The notes beneath the pieces were generated by a model, which was not told the DNA's origin, ran no database searches, and was given only the letters and a program-made list of their open reading frames with translations. The translations under genes and the position numbers were made by a program. DNA of 64,000 bases from Pseudogulbenkiania sp. (GTDB taxonomy: Bacteria > Pseudomonadota > Gammaproteobacteria > Burkholderiales > Chromobacteriaceae), in assembly GCA_018260425.1 (NCBI GenBank), contig JAGLBD010000002.1:62001-126000 (forward strand). Reading direction: 5' to 3'. Shown in pieces: positions 28,265-40,433 of the stretch. Position 1 is the stretch's first letter, and each line of letters opens with the position of its first letter.

Positions 28265-28340
28265 CGCGGGGTGGAGCAGTTGGCAGCTCGTCGGGCTCAT
28301 AACCCGAAGGTCGCAGGTTCGAGTCCTGCCCCCGCAACCA
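28265..28340 (+). tRNA. Initiator tRNA-Met (anticodon CAT)
   Basis: 76 bases including the encoded CCA. The first base C faces A at position 72 (unpaired), and the anticodon stem has three consecutive G-C pairs (gggctcataaccc), both hallmarks of initiator tRNA. Anticodon CAT is at 28298-28300. The T arm ggttcgagtcc is standard. Confidence 0.97.
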
Positions 28341-28347
28341 ACAAGCC

Positions 28348-28375
28348 AAAGGGCTACTGCATGCAGTAGCCCTTT
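28348..28375 (+). terminator. Terminator after initiator tRNA
   Basis: A perfect palindrome aaagggctactgca / tgcagtagcccttt immediately after the tRNA, ending in ttt. Confidence 0.85.
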
Positions 28376-28672
28376 GTGCATTCCGGATTACCCACACCAC
28401 GCCCCCGCTTACCCCCTGGTCAGCCATGCGTCACCTCCGGCCAGAAACCAACCCTTCATCGCCAAGCCCGCGGCCTGACATCATCACCAAAAACCAGAGT
28501 GATTGAGGCGTAGCTCTTATATCCCGGTCAAAGCACACTCTTTACACTGGGATTCACCAGTCGGGCAGCACTATGTCAATCTGACGGATGCAAGGGGTAA
28601 TGCGTCAGGGAAAACACGACATGCCAACAGATTCCTTGCCTCGATTGGTCAACTCAAACAAGGAGTGACTCA
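28376..28672. other. Intergenic region before the leader-peptide gene
   Basis: About 300 bases with no recognisable domain in any frame. It must contain the promoter of the small peptide gene at 28673. I see no clear -35/-10 pair. Confidence 0.4.
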
Positions 28673-28927
28673 ATGCAAACCATTGCAAAAGACGCCTACA
28701 AACACATCACCGGCGGGACCGGCAACCCGACGCCCTGCGTCCCTGAAAACGGCTATCCACGAGGGGGAGAATCAGGCGGAGATGAATTCGGACCTCAAGC
28801 CAGCAGCTACAAGGTCTCATTGCGAAATGCGATAAAAGGGGTGGTACGCGGGGCCATAGCCACGGCAATCACCGGGACAACCGGCCTGTTGGGAGCGGCA
28901 GTCGTCAATAAACTCTTGCCGAAATAA
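28673..28927 (+). CDS. Double-glycine leader peptide, putative class II bacteriocin/microcin precursor
   Basis: 84 residues with a strong ribosome site (acaaggagtgactca). The first 15 residues, MQTIAKDAYKHITGG, have the hydrophobic spacing and terminal GG of leaders cut by peptidase-containing ABC exporters. The predicted mature part is about 69 residues: a Gly/Pro-rich polar segment with one cysteine, then a cationic, small-residue-rich hydrophobic helix (VVRGAIATAITGTTGLLGAA) suited to membrane insertion, ending VNKLLPK. No exporter, immunity or modification gene is adjacent. It is flanked by terminators on both sides. A non-bacteriocin GG-secreted peptide is an alternative. Confidence 0.65.
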   Translation: MQTIAKDAYKHITGGTGNPTPCVPENGYPRGGESGGDEFGPQASSYKVSLRNAIKGVVRGAIATAITGTTGLLGAAVVNKLLPK

Positions 28928-28948
28928 CGCGTTTTCAGCAAAACAGCA

Positions 28949-28977
28949 AAAAGCCGGAGAGATCCTCCCCGGCTTTT
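28949..28977. terminator. Bidirectional terminator between the peptide gene and argS
   Basis: aaaagccgg / ccggctttt stem with a purine-rich inner part. A/T runs on both sides allow it to serve the plus-strand peptide gene and minus-strand argS. Confidence 0.8.
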
Positions 28978-28995
28978 AGTGGCAATGCGTGCACG

Positions 28996-30879
<1,884 letters not shown>

Positions 30880-32226
30880 TCAGAACAGACGGGCGATCAG
30901 CGCCTTGTCCATGCCGGCCATGCCAGGTACCCGCACCTTGACGCCATTGCCAGGCGCCACCTCGACCGCTACGCCGTCGCGCAGCATGGTTTCGAGACGG
31001 ATGGTGCGATTGCCGGACGGGTGAATGATTTCCAGCGAGTCGCCCACCGAGAAACGGTTTTTGACATCGACCAGGGCCCAGCCCTCGCCATCCACTTCCA
31101 TCACCTCGCCAACATACTGGCTGCGCTTGGCTTGCGAATGACCATTCATATAGTTCTGGTATTCGTGGGTGTGATGACGCTCAAGGAAACCATCGGTATA
31201 ACCGCGGTTGGCAAGCCCTTCCAGCTCCGCCAGCAAGGCCGGATTGAACGGGCGACCGGCAACCGCGTCATCGATAGCCTGACGGTACACCTGCGCGGTA
31301 CGCGCCACGTAATACAGCGACTTGGTACGTCCTTCGATCTTCAGCGAGTCCACACCAATTTTCACCAGCTTCTCGACGTGCTCGACCGCACGCAGATCCT
31401 TGGAGTTCATGATGTACGTACCGTGTTCATCTTCGATGATCGGCATCAACTCGCCCGGACGACTGGCTTCCTCGATCAGATAGGTCTTGTCGGCCAGGGG
31501 ATGACGCTCGGCGCCACCGCATGCCGCAAAACTTTGATTCGCTTCTTCCAGTGCCTTGTTGAAGTCGAATTTGATGACCTGCACATCGCCGGCATCATCC
31601 GCCTGGGTATCATGCATCTTGTAGTCCCAGCGACAGGAATTGGTGCAGGTACCCTGATTGGGGTCACGATGATTGAAATACCCGGACAGCAGACAACGAC
31701 CCGAATAGGCGATACACAGGGCGCCATGGACGAACACTTCCAGTTCCATGTCCGGGCATTCCTGGCGAATTTCGGCAATTTCGTCCAGGGACAACTCGCG
31801 GGACAGAATGATGCGAGTCAAGCCCATCTTTTGCCAGAACTTCACCCCCATGTAATTGACGGTATTGGCCTGCACCGACAGGTGAATAGGCACTTCCGGC
31901 CATTTTTCACGAACCATCATGATCAAGCCCGGATCGGCCATGATCAGGGCATCGGGCTTCATCTCGATGACCGGTTCCATATCGGCAAGATAGGTCTTGA
32001 TCTTGCCGTTGTGCGGCAGGATGTTGGACGCAACAAAAAACTGTTTGCCGCGGGCATGGGCTTCTTCAATGCCGATACGCAGCTCGTCGAGCTTGAAGTC
32101 ATTGTTGCGGGCACGCAGCGAATAGCGCGGCTGGCCGGCGTAAACGGCATCGGCGCCGTAATCATAGGCAGCACGCATCTTGTCGAGGGTGCCGGCGGGC
32201 AACAGCAGTTCCGGGGCTTTCATCAT
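30880..32226 (-). CDS. trhP: tRNA 5-hydroxyuridine modification protein TrhP (YegQ, peptidase U32 family)
   Basis: 448 residues. N-terminal APELLLPAGTLDKMRAAYDYGADAVYAG, the U32 signature EVFVHGALCIAYSGRCLLSGYF, and the cluster-type cysteines in DPNQGTCTNSCRW are all visible. YegQ/TrhP takes part in prephenate-dependent hydroxylation of wobble uridine 34. The C-terminal small beta barrel is present (GWALVDVKNRFSVGDSLEII). It is co-oriented with the small gene upstream (12-base gap). Confidence 0.92.
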   Translation of the reverse strand: MMKAPELLLPAGTLDKMRAAYDYGADAVYAGQPRYSLRARNNDFKLDELRIGIEEAHARGKQFFVASNILPHNGKIKTYLADMEPVIEMKPDALIMADPGLIMMVREKWPEVPIHLSVQANTVNYMGVKFWQKMGLTRIILSRELSLDEIAEIRQECPDMELEVFVHGALCIAYSGRCLLSGYFNHRDPNQGTCTNSCRWDYKMHDTQADDAGDVQVIKFDFNKALEEANQSFAACGGAERHPLADKTYLIEEASRPGELMPIIEDEHGTYIMNSKDLRAVEHVEKLVKIGVDSLKIEGRTKSLYYVARTAQVYRQAIDDAVAGRPFNPALLAELEGLANRGYTDGFLERHHTHEYQNYMNGHSQAKRSQYVGEVMEVDGEGWALVDVKNRFSVGDSLEIIHPSGNRTIRLETMLRDGVAVEVAPGNGVKVRVPGMAGMDKALIARLF

Positions 32227-32238
32227 GGCAATTTCCGA

Positions 32239-32667
32239 TCAGTGCGACAGGCAGAGCAGCGGCAAAGGCTGGCGGTCCGGCTCGACGAAGGCCTTGCGTG
32301 ACGCTTCGTCATCCAGCCGTTCTTCAGAATAGTGGTTCAACACCACATGGCGGGCATCCTGACGAATGTCGGCACAGGCCGTCAGGAAGGCCTCCCAGTC
32401 CGACGCCAGCGAGGCGTCGTTGGCCATGCGGTCATACAGGAGCGTCAGGATCGACAGCGTCAGGGTATGGTGATACTTCTCGGCAGCCCCGTTGGCCATG
32501 GCGAAACGCGACAGGGTATGTGCGCAACGCGCAGCCGCCTCACGCGCCGGGTAGCGACGCCGGTACGACCAGGCCGCAAACAAATGGGCCTTGTGGTTGA
32601 ACGAGGAAGCAGGCAGCGACAGAGACTCGAGCTCGCGCAAAAACGCCTGAGGATCCATGAAAGACAT
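32239..32667 (-). CDS. Conserved protein of unknown function, His-rich helical family
   Basis: 142 residues (or 139 from the ATG at 32658, which has the better ribosome spacing). I recognise the pattern FNHKAHLFAAWSYRRRYPAREAAARCA...NGAAEKYHHTLT of a widespread uncharacterised family of about 140-160 residues with conserved HxxH-type and KYHxT motifs. No function is known to me. It precedes trhP by 12 bases. A hairpin with a U run stands between its promoter and its start (see 32680-32711). Confidence 0.7.
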   Translation of the reverse strand: MSFMDPQAFLRELESLSLPASSFNHKAHLFAAWSYRRRYPAREAAARCAHTLSRFAMANGAAEKYHHTLTLSILTLLYDRMANDASLASDWEAFLTACADIRQDARHVVLNHYSEERLDDEASRKAFVEPDRQPLPLLCLSH

Positions 32668-32679
32668 TCTCCGGGAGAC

Positions 32680-32711
32680 AAAAAGAAAGGCCCCACCGGT
32701 TGGGTGGAGCC
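32680..32711 (-). terminator. Leader terminator (attenuator-like) before the gene at 32667
   Basis: Minus strand ggctccacc-caacc-ggtggggcc (32689-32711, 9-bp stem with one G-U), followed by tttcttttt. It sits between a strong promoter and the ribosome site of the downstream gene, so it should stop most transcripts after about 50 bases. Confidence 0.7.
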
Positions 32712-32736
32712 GGGCAATTCAGTGTTGTGCGGGCGG

Positions 32737-32765
32737 ATTATGCTCGCCGTCCGCTCGCTCGTCAA
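32737..32765 (-). promoter_or_regulatory. Strong sigma-70 promoter of the leader RNA
   Basis: TTGACG at 32760-32765 and CATAAT at 32737-32742 on the minus strand, with a 17-base spacer. Predicted start near 32730. The resulting RNA reaches a terminator after about 50 bases. Confidence 0.7.
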
Positions 32766-33089
32766 GCACTCATCCCGAGCAAACACACCACTAAACCCCT
32801 GTTTTTAATGCCATTTCAAAACAAGGGTTTTTAAGGGGGGTCATACTCCGTGCATCCCGCCGTTCAGGGGAGGCACGATTCCGCCACGCATTGGCAATCG
32901 ATCAGGACCCGACTCGCCTCCGTGCGAGTCGCAGCAATGCACTGGAAATACTCCCGCCAATTGCTATGCCATACTGTCATCATGGGTAAAAAACCGTTAA
33001 CGACCCCCGCGCCTTTATTTGTACTTGCCTTGCAGGTGGACGATTGATGCATAATGATCAATCAAGAGCACATTAATGGAGAATAATAA

Positions 33090-33539
33090 ATGCATTTCCA
33101 ATCCAGCCTGCTCGGCACCGTGGACATCGACGAGTCCACTATCATCGTGTTTCCCAACGGGCTGCCAGCTCTGGAGAATTGCACGCGCTTCAAACTATTT
33201 CACGATGCGACAGCAGACAGCCCGCACGTCTACTGGATGCAATCGCTGGATAGTCCGGAAGTGCTGTTTTCCATTACCGAGCCAGTGCAACTCGGTCTCT
33301 CGTACGCCATCGAATTGAGTGACGAAGAGATCGCGACGCTGGATATCCAGAGTCCGGAAGAAGTCTCGGTTGCCGTCATCGTCTATCAGGACGCCAGCGC
33401 CAACCCGGACCCGCACCCCTTCCCGGTGTCGCTGCGCGCGAATGCCCGCAATCCTCTGGTCATCAACCTGCGTGCACGTCTCGCCCTGCAGAAAATCGCA
33501 CAAACGCCACACATCAGCCTGCCTGGCATGCCGGGTTAA
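33090..33539 (+). CDS. fliW: Flagellar assembly factor FliW
   Basis: 149 residues beginning MHFQSSLLGTVDIDESTIIVFPNGLPALENCTRF. The small beta-barrel pattern, the FPNGLPALE segment and the closing AILVNLRAP-like PLVINLRARLALQ are family signatures. FliW binds flagellin and, when free, binds CsrA and relieves translational repression of flagellin. csrA and flagellin genes are not in the window. The ribosome site is tggagaataata. Confidence 0.9.
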   Translation: MHFQSSLLGTVDIDESTIIVFPNGLPALENCTRFKLFHDATADSPHVYWMQSLDSPEVLFSITEPVQLGLSYAIELSDEEIATLDIQSPEEVSVAVIVYQDASANPDPHPFPVSLRANARNPLVINLRARLALQKIAQTPHISLPGMPG

Positions 33540-33551
33540 GCACTTCGTCAA

Positions 33552-33597
33552 AACGCCCCCGGGCGGCTTGCTATCCGGCAAACCACCCGGGGGCGTT
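33552..33597. terminator. Bidirectional terminator between fliW and clpB
   Basis: A perfect 12-bp stem aacgcccccggg / cccgggggcgtt with a 22-base loop between the convergent genes. Confidence 0.75.
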
Positions 33598-33617
33598 ATT
33601 ACCTCAGGCAACGTCAC

Positions 33618-36194
33618 TCAATCAAACACCAGACGCCCGTCCTGCGCATCGACACGAATCACCGACTTGGGCGGATAGCGTCCCGACAGCAAGGCCTTGG
33701 CCAAGGGATTCTCGATTTCATTCTGGATGGCGCGTTTCAGCGGCCGGGCACCATACACCGGATCGAATCCGGCGTCCGAAATCAATGCCAGAGCGGCTTC
33801 GCTGACCGACAAGGCCAGCTCCATACGCGCCAGCCGCGACTCCAGCGCCTGCAACTGAATCCGGGCAATCGAGGCGATATGGCGCTCATCCAGGGCATGG
33901 AACACTACGACCTCGTCGATACGGTTGATAAACTCCGGACGGAAGTGACTCTTGACCTCGGCCATCACCGCAAGCTTGATGACCTGATAGTCGTCGCTGG
34001 CCATGGACTGGATCTGCATGCTGCCGATGTTCGATGTCATCACCACCACGGTATTCTTGAAATCAACCGTCCGCCCCTGACCATCGGTCAAGCGGCCGTC
34101 ATCCAGCACTTGCAGCAGGATATTGAACACGTCCGGGTGGGCTTTCTCCACTTCGTCCAACAGGATCACGCTATAGGGCTTGCGACGCACCTGTTCGGTC
34201 AGATAGCCGCCCTCCTCGTAGCCGACATAGCCCGGAGGCGCACCGATCAGGCGTGCCACCGAATGCTTCTCCATATATTCCGACATGTCGATACGGATCA
34301 GATGGTCCTCCGAGTCGAACATAAAACCGGCCAGCGTCTTGCACAGCTCGGTTTTACCCACCCCGGTCGGGCCAAGGAACAAGAAGCTGCCATAGGGGCG
34401 ATTCGGATCTGCCAGACCCGAGCGGGAACGACGAATCGCGTCGGCGACGGCGGTCACCGCTTCGTTCTGGCCGATCACCCGTTCATGCAACACCTGCTCC
34501 ATGCGCATCAGCTTGTCACGCTCGCCTTGCAACATGCGTGACACGGGAATGCCGGTCATGCGACTCACCACCTCGGCAATCTCTTCGGCACCCACCTCGG
34601 TACGCAACAGCCGATTAGGTTTTTTCTCATCGGGGCCCTGCGCTTCAGCCTGCTTGAGCTGCACCTCCAATTGCGGCAACTTGCCGTATTGCAGTTCAGC
34701 AAGACGCTGCCAGTCACCTTTGCGTTTGAGATCCTCCATTTGCACCTTGAGTCGCTCGATTTCCTCCTTGAGGCTCTGGCTGCCCTGCGCCGAGGCTTTT
34801 TCCGCCTTCCAGATTTCCTCCAGATCAGAGTACTCGTGCGTCAGCCGGTCAATCTCTTCCTCGATCAGGCCCAGACGACGCACCGAGGCCTCATCGGTTT
34901 CCCGTTTGACCGCTTCACGTTCGATCTTGAGCTGGATCAGCCGGCGATCCAGTTTGTCCATCTCTTCCGGCTTCGAGTCGAGTTCCATCTTGATGCGGCT
35001 GGCCGCCTCATCGATGAGGTCGATGGCCTTGTCCGGCAAAAACCGGTCGGTGATATAGCGTTGCGACAACTCGGCGGCCGCGACAATCGCAGGGTCGGTG
35101 ATGTCGACCCCGTGATGGATTTCATACTTCTCCTGCAAGCCGCGCAAAATGGCGATGGTGTCTTCCACCGAAGGCTCGCCAACCTGGACCTTCTGAAAAC
35201 GTCGTTCCAGCGCAGCATCTTTTTCAATATATTTGCGGTACTCATCCAAGGTGGTTGCACCGATACAATGCAACTCGCCACGCGCCAGCGCCGGCTTGAG
35301 CATATTGCCCGCATCCATCGCGCCTTCGGCTTTGCCGGCCCCCACTAGCGTATGGATCTCGTCAATGAAGATCAGGGTATTGCCTTCATCGCGGGCCAGA
35401 TCGGCCAATACCGCCTTGAGACGCTCTTCGAATTCACCGCGGAATTTGGCACCGGCCAGCAAAGCGGCCAGATCCAGCACCAGCAGCCGCTTGTGACGCA
35501 GGCTGTCCGGCACCTCGCCATTGACGATACGCTGCGCCAAGCCTTCGACGATCGCGGTCTTGCCCACCCCGGGCTCACCGATCAGCACCGGGTTGTTCTT
35601 GGTACGACGCTGCAGCACCTGGATGGCACGGCGGATCTCGTCGTCACGACCAATCACCGGATCAAGCTTGCCCATGCGGGCACGTTCAGTCAGGTCGAGG
35701 GTATATTTCTTCAGAGCTTCGCGTTGATTCTCGGCATCCTGGGAGCCCACCGACTGTCCGCCACGCACCGAGTCGATGGCTTGCCGGATGGCCTGCTCAT
35801 TGCCGCCATGCTCCTTGAGCAGACGGCCGGCTTCGCCCTTGTCCTTGCACAGCGCCAACAGGAACCACTCGCTGGCGATATAGGCATCGCCCTCCTGCAT
35901 GGAAAACTTGTCGCACTGGTTGAGTAACATGGCCAGATCGCGGGACACCGTGATATCGGTGCTGGCGCCTTGCACACGGGGCAGGCGATCGATTGCGCCT
36001 TTGACTGCCTGACGCAGCGCAGGAACTGTCACGCCGGTCTGGCGGAGCAAGCCGACGATGCTGCCTTCGCCATCGTCCAGCATGGCGGACAGCAGGTGCA
36101 CCGGCTCGATATAGGGATTGTCGTTGGCAACTGCCAGACTTTGGGCATCGCCCAGCGATTCCTGAAATTTGGTGGTCAACTTGTCGAAACGCAT
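33618..36194 (-). CDS. clpB: ATP-dependent disaggregase ClpB
   Basis: 858 residues. N-terminal Clp domain ([20 protein letters not shown]). First AAA+ with Walker [10 protein letters not shown], Walker B IFIDEIH. Coiled-coil middle domain at about 410-520, which separates ClpB from ClpA. Second AAA+ with [10 protein letters not shown] and [13 protein letters not shown]. Full length. With DnaK it extracts and refolds aggregated proteins after heat stress. Monocistronic. No obvious sigma-32 promoter was identified in the short upstream gap. Confidence 0.96.
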   Translation of the reverse strand: MRFDKLTTKFQESLGDAQSLAVANDNPYIEPVHLLSAMLDDGEGSIVGLLRQTGVTVPALRQAVKGAIDRLPRVQGASTDITVSRDLAMLLNQCDKFSMQEGDAYIASEWFLLALCKDKGEAGRLLKEHGGNEQAIRQAIDSVRGGQSVGSQDAENQREALKKYTLDLTERARMGKLDPVIGRDDEIRRAIQVLQRRTKNNPVLIGEPGVGKTAIVEGLAQRIVNGEVPDSLRHKRLLVLDLAALLAGAKFRGEFEERLKAVLADLARDEGNTLIFIDEIHTLVGAGKAEGAMDAGNMLKPALARGELHCIGATTLDEYRKYIEKDAALERRFQKVQVGEPSVEDTIAILRGLQEKYEIHHGVDITDPAIVAAAELSQRYITDRFLPDKAIDLIDEAASRIKMELDSKPEEMDKLDRRLIQLKIEREAVKRETDEASVRRLGLIEEEIDRLTHEYSDLEEIWKAEKASAQGSQSLKEEIERLKVQMEDLKRKGDWQRLAELQYGKLPQLEVQLKQAEAQGPDEKKPNRLLRTEVGAEEIAEVVSRMTGIPVSRMLQGERDKLMRMEQVLHERVIGQNEAVTAVADAIRRSRSGLADPNRPYGSFLFLGPTGVGKTELCKTLAGFMFDSEDHLIRIDMSEYMEKHSVARLIGAPPGYVGYEEGGYLTEQVRRKPYSVILLDEVEKAHPDVFNILLQVLDDGRLTDGQGRTVDFKNTVVVMTSNIGSMQIQSMASDDYQVIKLAVMAEVKSHFRPEFINRIDEVVVFHALDERHIASIARIQLQALESRLARMELALSVSEAALALISDAGFDPVYGARPLKRAIQNEIENPLAKALLSGRYPPKSVIRVDAQDGRLVFD

Positions 36195-36250
36195 GGTCGC
36201 TTCCTTGCACAGTGACGATACCTAGAATCTGGGGAAGCGACCAACGATTT

Positions 36251-38269
36251 TCAAGTGCGGAAAGCGGCCACCTCTTCACGCAGGGTATCGGCAAGGCCGG
36301 CCATGTGACTCGCCGTCACGGCCGCGACTTCGGCGGCATCGTTGGTGGTATCGGTCAAACGGGACATGGTGCCGATCTGCTCGGTGATCAGATCGACAAT
36401 GCTGCGTTGCCGGCTCAACTGCTCGTTGATGGCGTTCACCACGCCCAGCACCCGCTCACCGTCCGAGACAATGGTCTCAATCGCCTCTCTGGCACCGCGG
36501 GTGATTGCCGCGCCTTCATTGGCCTGATTAACGGACTCGTGCATCGCGGCGACGGCACGGCGCGTTGCCTCCTGCATCCGGCCGATCATCTCTCCGATTT
36601 CCCGGGTCGACACGCTGGTGCGTTCGGACAGTTTGCGTACTTCGTCCGCCACCACGGCAAACCCCCGGCCAAACTCCCCGGCACGCGCCGCTTCGATAGC
36701 CGCATTCAAGGCCAACAGGTTGGTCTGGTCGGCGATATCGTGAATGACATTGACGATATCGCTGATCTGCCGGGCACTGGCCTCCAGCGTGGCAAGGCTC
36801 TCGGCCGCCGCCCCCAGCGTCGAGGCAATGCGATTGACCTCGTCCACGGCCGACACCAGGCTATCGGTTCCGCTACGCGCGGCCTGACTGGAGGCCGTGG
36901 CAACCTGGCTGGCTTCGTCCGCAACAACGGCGATGTGCTGAACACCACTGAGCAACTCTTCGGCCTGGCCGGCCATTTGCCGGGCGCTGGTCATCTGGTC
37001 CCCGGCGCACTGGGCCGCGTTCATCGCTTTGAGCGTCAATTCCCGTGCCGAGGTATCCAGTTCCAGTGCATGGGCCCCGGTACGGTTAAGCGCCGCCTGA
37101 AAACTGTCCAGCAAACTATTCAAGGCGCCGCTGACCTCGCCGATTTCATTCTTGCTGCTGACATCCAGCCGACGGGTCAGATCACAGTCATCGCGAATTC
37201 CGCCCACCGCCTGCACCAAACGCCGCACCGGAGCGGTCACCAGTCGCCGCGCCAGCAACCACAGCACGACCGACAGCACCACCAGCAGCAATACGCACCC
37301 GCCCACCTGCCATTGCAACAGCAACCGGCTGTCGCGTTGCAGCTCGGACTCGACCTCATCGCTCACCACCATCCAGCCCCATGGCTTATAGGTGGCGAAC
37401 GACAACTGGTGACGCTGTGCCCCCGCCTCGTCAGGCAAGACCACCGTGGCACTGCCGTTGCCGGCCGAGATCAAGGCCGGCACAAACGGTTGTCCGGCGG
37501 CATCCAGATCCTTGGTGATGGTGCGATTGGCCAGCTTGGGATGAAGGATATAGACACTGTCGGCGGCTGACGCCTTGTTGATATCGATGATGGCGATATG
37601 CCCGCCGTCTTCCAGTTTGACTTTGGACATGCGGGTCAGAATGCTGGCAATGCCGTCATTGGCACCAACACCGACGAAGGTGGCGCCGATCACCTTGTTG
37701 TTACGGTCAGTGACCGGGCTATAGGCGGTTACATACTCATTGCCGAACAGATTGGCATGGCCAATGAAGCCGTCGCCTTTGACGAGACGGGCGTAGGCAG
37801 GACTGTTGCGATCCAGCCGGGTACCGATGGCGCGCTGGCCGTTCTGCTGGATCAGCGAGGTCGAAACACGGATAAAGTCATCGCCGTCGCGGACGAAAAT
37901 GGTCGCCACGTTGCCGGTCAACGCCGCAAAATGATCCACCTGATCATTACGATTGTTGACGACGGTATTGCCCAGACGCATTTCCGGGGTCGATACGCCG
38001 CCCACATCGATCTTCACCGCCGGATTGATGGTGAAGTTGCCTTCCAGACTGGAAATAAAAACCCGTTCGAACTGGCGGGTCGACAGTTTCAAGGCATCAA
38101 AGAACCCGTCGATCATGTTCATCGACTGGCTGACCAGTTCGGCCTGGACCTTTTGCGAGCGCTCCAGCATCAAACGCTGCGTCAGTTGAAACAGGGCAAT
38201 CACAAAAGCCCCGACCACAACCGACATCAGCAAGACCTGGGTCACGACGAGGCGGGTTCCGATTCTCAT
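36251..38269 (-). CDS. Methyl-accepting chemotaxis protein with Cache_3-Cache_2 sensor
   Basis: 672 residues from [14 protein letters not shown]. One helix at about 8-30, a large periplasmic double-Cache-type domain to about 330 ([42 protein letters not shown]), a second helix near 345-365 ([19 protein letters not shown]), then HAMP, and a signalling domain with the tip [38 protein letters not shown]. Such Cache sensors often detect small organic ligands. The ligand here is unknown. No pentapeptide CheR-docking tail is seen (ends EEVAAFRT). Confidence 0.9.
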   Translation of the reverse strand: MRIGTRLVVTQVLLMSVVVGAFVIALFQLTQRLMLERSQKVQAELVSQSMNMIDGFFDALKLSTRQFERVFISSLEGNFTINPAVKIDVGGVSTPEMRLGNTVVNNRNDQVDHFAALTGNVATIFVRDGDDFIRVSTSLIQQNGQRAIGTRLDRNSPAYARLVKGDGFIGHANLFGNEYVTAYSPVTDRNNKVIGATFVGVGANDGIASILTRMSKVKLEDGGHIAIIDINKASAADSVYILHPKLANRTITKDLDAAGQPFVPALISAGNGSATVVLPDEAGAQRHQLSFATYKPWGWMVVSDEVESELQRDSRLLLQWQVGGCVLLLVVLSVVLWLLARRLVTAPVRRLVQAVGGIRDDCDLTRRLDVSSKNEIGEVSGALNSLLDSFQAALNRTGAHALELDTSARELTLKAMNAAQCAGDQMTSARQMAGQAEELLSGVQHIAVVADEASQVATASSQAARSGTDSLVSAVDEVNRIASTLGAAAESLATLEASARQISDIVNVIHDIADQTNLLALNAAIEAARAGEFGRGFAVVADEVRKLSERTSVSTREIGEMIGRMQEATRRAVAAMHESVNQANEGAAITRGAREAIETIVSDGERVLGVVNAINEQLSRQRSIVDLITEQIGTMSRLTDTTNDAAEVAAVTASHMAGLADTLREEVAAFRT

Positions 38270-38452
38270 GGGCAATTCCGTTATTGGATGATGAAATCAA
38301 ACAGATCCAGAATGTTGCTCTCCTAGGCTAGCACATCACGCACCGCCTAGTGCAAACACTCTCTACGCCTCCCACACTCCCGGTTTTGGCATGGCCTTGC
38401 GGCTCGTGCGATACTGTTTGCACGGCAATGAATCCAGATGTAAGCAAATCCC

Positions 38453-40429
38453 ATGACACACACTGCAGAACTGGCCTGGCATGACGGCCAGCCCTATTCG
38501 ACCCGGTTTGACGATGTTTACTTTTCCAAGGCCAGCGGGCTGGAAGAAACACGCCACGTTTTTTTGAAGCACAATCAGCTTGCCGAACGTTTCGCCGCCC
38601 TTCCCGAACACGGGCAGTTCACCATTGCCGAGACCGGTTTCGGCACCGGACTGAATGTCCTGTGTGCCTGGCAATGCTTTGAGGAGCATGCCCCTCCTTC
38701 CGCCCGTCTGCATGTCGTCAGCACAGAAAAGTTTCCCCTGAGTCGGGATGATCTGCAGCGAGCCTTGGCACTGTGGCCAGAATTGCAGACATATAGCGAG
38801 GAATTGGCGACACAGTACGGTGTGATGACCCCGGGCTGGCACCGCATGGTGTTGGCCGGAGGCCGGGTGATAGTGACGCTGGTGATCGGCGACGTACTGG
38901 ACATCGTGGCCGATCTGGATGTCGAGGTCGATGCGTGGTTTCTCGATGGATTCGCGCCATCACGCAACCCGGAGATGTGGCAACCCGCCCTGTTCGAGGC
39001 CATGGCACGTTTGGGGCATGCCGGCACCACCTTTGCGACATTCACCAGCGCCGGTGCGGTACGGCGCGGCCTGCAGGCGGCCGGCTTTACCGTCGAGAAA
39101 GTGGCCGGGCATGGTCACAAGCGCGAAATGTGCCGGGGTGTACTGCAAACGGCCATTGAACCGCACTGGCGAGCCCCATGGTTCCAGCGCCCCGCACCCC
39201 ACCCGGATCGGACCGCCATCGTGATCGGTGGCGGCATGGCCGGCGCGGCCAGTGCCTATAGCCTGGCAATTCGCGGTTGGCAGGTGACCCTGATTGATCG
39301 CCATGACAGTCTGGCGGCCGAGGCTTCCGGCAATCCGCAAGGCGTACTGTATGCCAAACTGTCGGCACACTTCACCCCGCTGACCCGCCTGGTGCTCTCA
39401 GGCTACGCCTACACACTGCGAACCCTGCATAGCTTGCTGGGCAAGGACACCGAGGCATGGCAAGCCTGCGGCGTGCTGCAAGCCGGCTTCGATGCGGCAG
39501 AACAGAAACGTCAGGCCGAATTGACCGAAGCAGGGTTGCCCACGGGTTTCGTTCACGGAGTCGATGCACAACAGGCCGCCGCGCTGGCCGGCATTCCGCT
39601 CGAGCATCCCGGCTTGTTTTTCCCGGAGGCCGGGTGGGTGCATCCCCCGGCACTGGTGGCGGCCCTGACCCGCCACCCGCGCATTACGGTACGTACCGGC
39701 GAAGCCGTCATCGAACTGGCCCGCCACCCCGAAGCCGCCCTTTGGGTCGCCAGCGGCGCCAATGGCCCCCTGGCGGTCGGGTCGGCGGTCATTCTGGCCG
39801 GCGCCGCCGACACGGCGGGATTCGACATGACATGCCACCTGCCCCTCAAACGGATTCGCGGCCAGATTACCGAGGCCTGCGCGACACCAGCCTCGCAGCG
39901 GCTGGCGACCGTATTATGTGGCGAAGGGTATATTTCACCGGCCCGCCACAACCGGCATTGCCTGGGAGCGACCTTTACCTTTGACGATGACAGTTGCGAG
40001 GTGCGTGCCGAGGAACATCAGCACAATCTGGCCATGCTGGAGGAGCTCTCCCCGGCCTTGTTCGAAGCGCTGTCCGGAGACACCGCCGGGCCGGAGGTCA
40101 TCGGCGGCAGGGCGGCACATCGCTGCACCAGCCCCGATTATTTGCCGATGATCGGCCCGGTCGTGAGCCGAGAGGACTTTGTCGACGGCTATCGGGCGCT
40201 GGCCAATGATGCGACCTTGCGTCTGGCATCACCGGCACCGTGGCAGCCGGGACTCTACGTGAATACCGCCCATGGTTCACGCGGGCTGATTACCGCCCCC
40301 CTGTCGGGTGAAATTCTCGCCAGCTATCTGTGCGGCGAAGCGGCCCCGTTGCCACGGTCGCTGATGGATGCGGTGCACCCGAACCGTTTCCTGCTGCGCG
40401 ACCTGATTCGCGGCAAACTGCACCGCTAA
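38453..40429 (+). CDS. mnmC: Bifunctional tRNA mnm5s2U biosynthesis protein MnmC
   Basis: 658 residues, full length. The N-terminal SAM methyltransferase (DUF752, about 1-235) has ETGFGTGLN and WFLDGFAPSRNPEMW. The C-terminal FAD oxidoreductase (about 250-640) has the dinucleotide motif AIVIGGGMAGAASAYSLAIRG. It converts cmnm5 to nm5 and then mnm5 at tRNA wobble uridine 34. It is divergent from the chemoreceptor. Confidence 0.94.
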   Translation: MTHTAELAWHDGQPYSTRFDDVYFSKASGLEETRHVFLKHNQLAERFAALPEHGQFTIAETGFGTGLNVLCAWQCFEEHAPPSARLHVVSTEKFPLSRDDLQRALALWPELQTYSEELATQYGVMTPGWHRMVLAGGRVIVTLVIGDVLDIVADLDVEVDAWFLDGFAPSRNPEMWQPALFEAMARLGHAGTTFATFTSAGAVRRGLQAAGFTVEKVAGHGHKREMCRGVLQTAIEPHWRAPWFQRPAPHPDRTAIVIGGGMAGAASAYSLAIRGWQVTLIDRHDSLAAEASGNPQGVLYAKLSAHFTPLTRLVLSGYAYTLRTLHSLLGKDTEAWQACGVLQAGFDAAEQKRQAELTEAGLPTGFVHGVDAQQAAALAGIPLEHPGLFFPEAGWVHPPALVAALTRHPRITVRTGEAVIELARHPEAALWVASGANGPLAVGSAVILAGAADTAGFDMTCHLPLKRIRGQITEACATPASQRLATVLCGEGYISPARHNRHCLGATFTFDDDSCEVRAEEHQHNLAMLEELSPALFEALSGDTAGPEVIGGRAAHRCTSPDYLPMIGPVVSREDFVDGYRALANDATLRLASPAPWQPGLYVNTAHGSRGLITAPLSGEILASYLCGEAAPLPRSLMDAVHPNRFLLRDLIRGKLHR

Positions 40430-40433
40430 GACC

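Larger units (their letters stand above)
32668..33089. other. Intergenic region between the trhP-side operon and fliW
   Basis: This 422-base region contains the minus-strand promoter and leader terminator described separately. The rest, towards fliW, is AT-richer. A cataat box at 33050-33055 could be the fliW -10, but I see no well-spaced -35. No gene is found. Confidence 0.4.

Noticed and set aside
28265..28380. tRNA gene as an attachment site of an integrated element
   Set aside because: No direct repeat of the tRNA 3' end was found in the following sequence and no integrase is near, so there is no support for an island boundary here.
28503..28835. A 110-codon plus-strand frame overlapping the peptide gene
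   Set aside because: It is in a different frame from the well-started GG-leader peptide and looks random.
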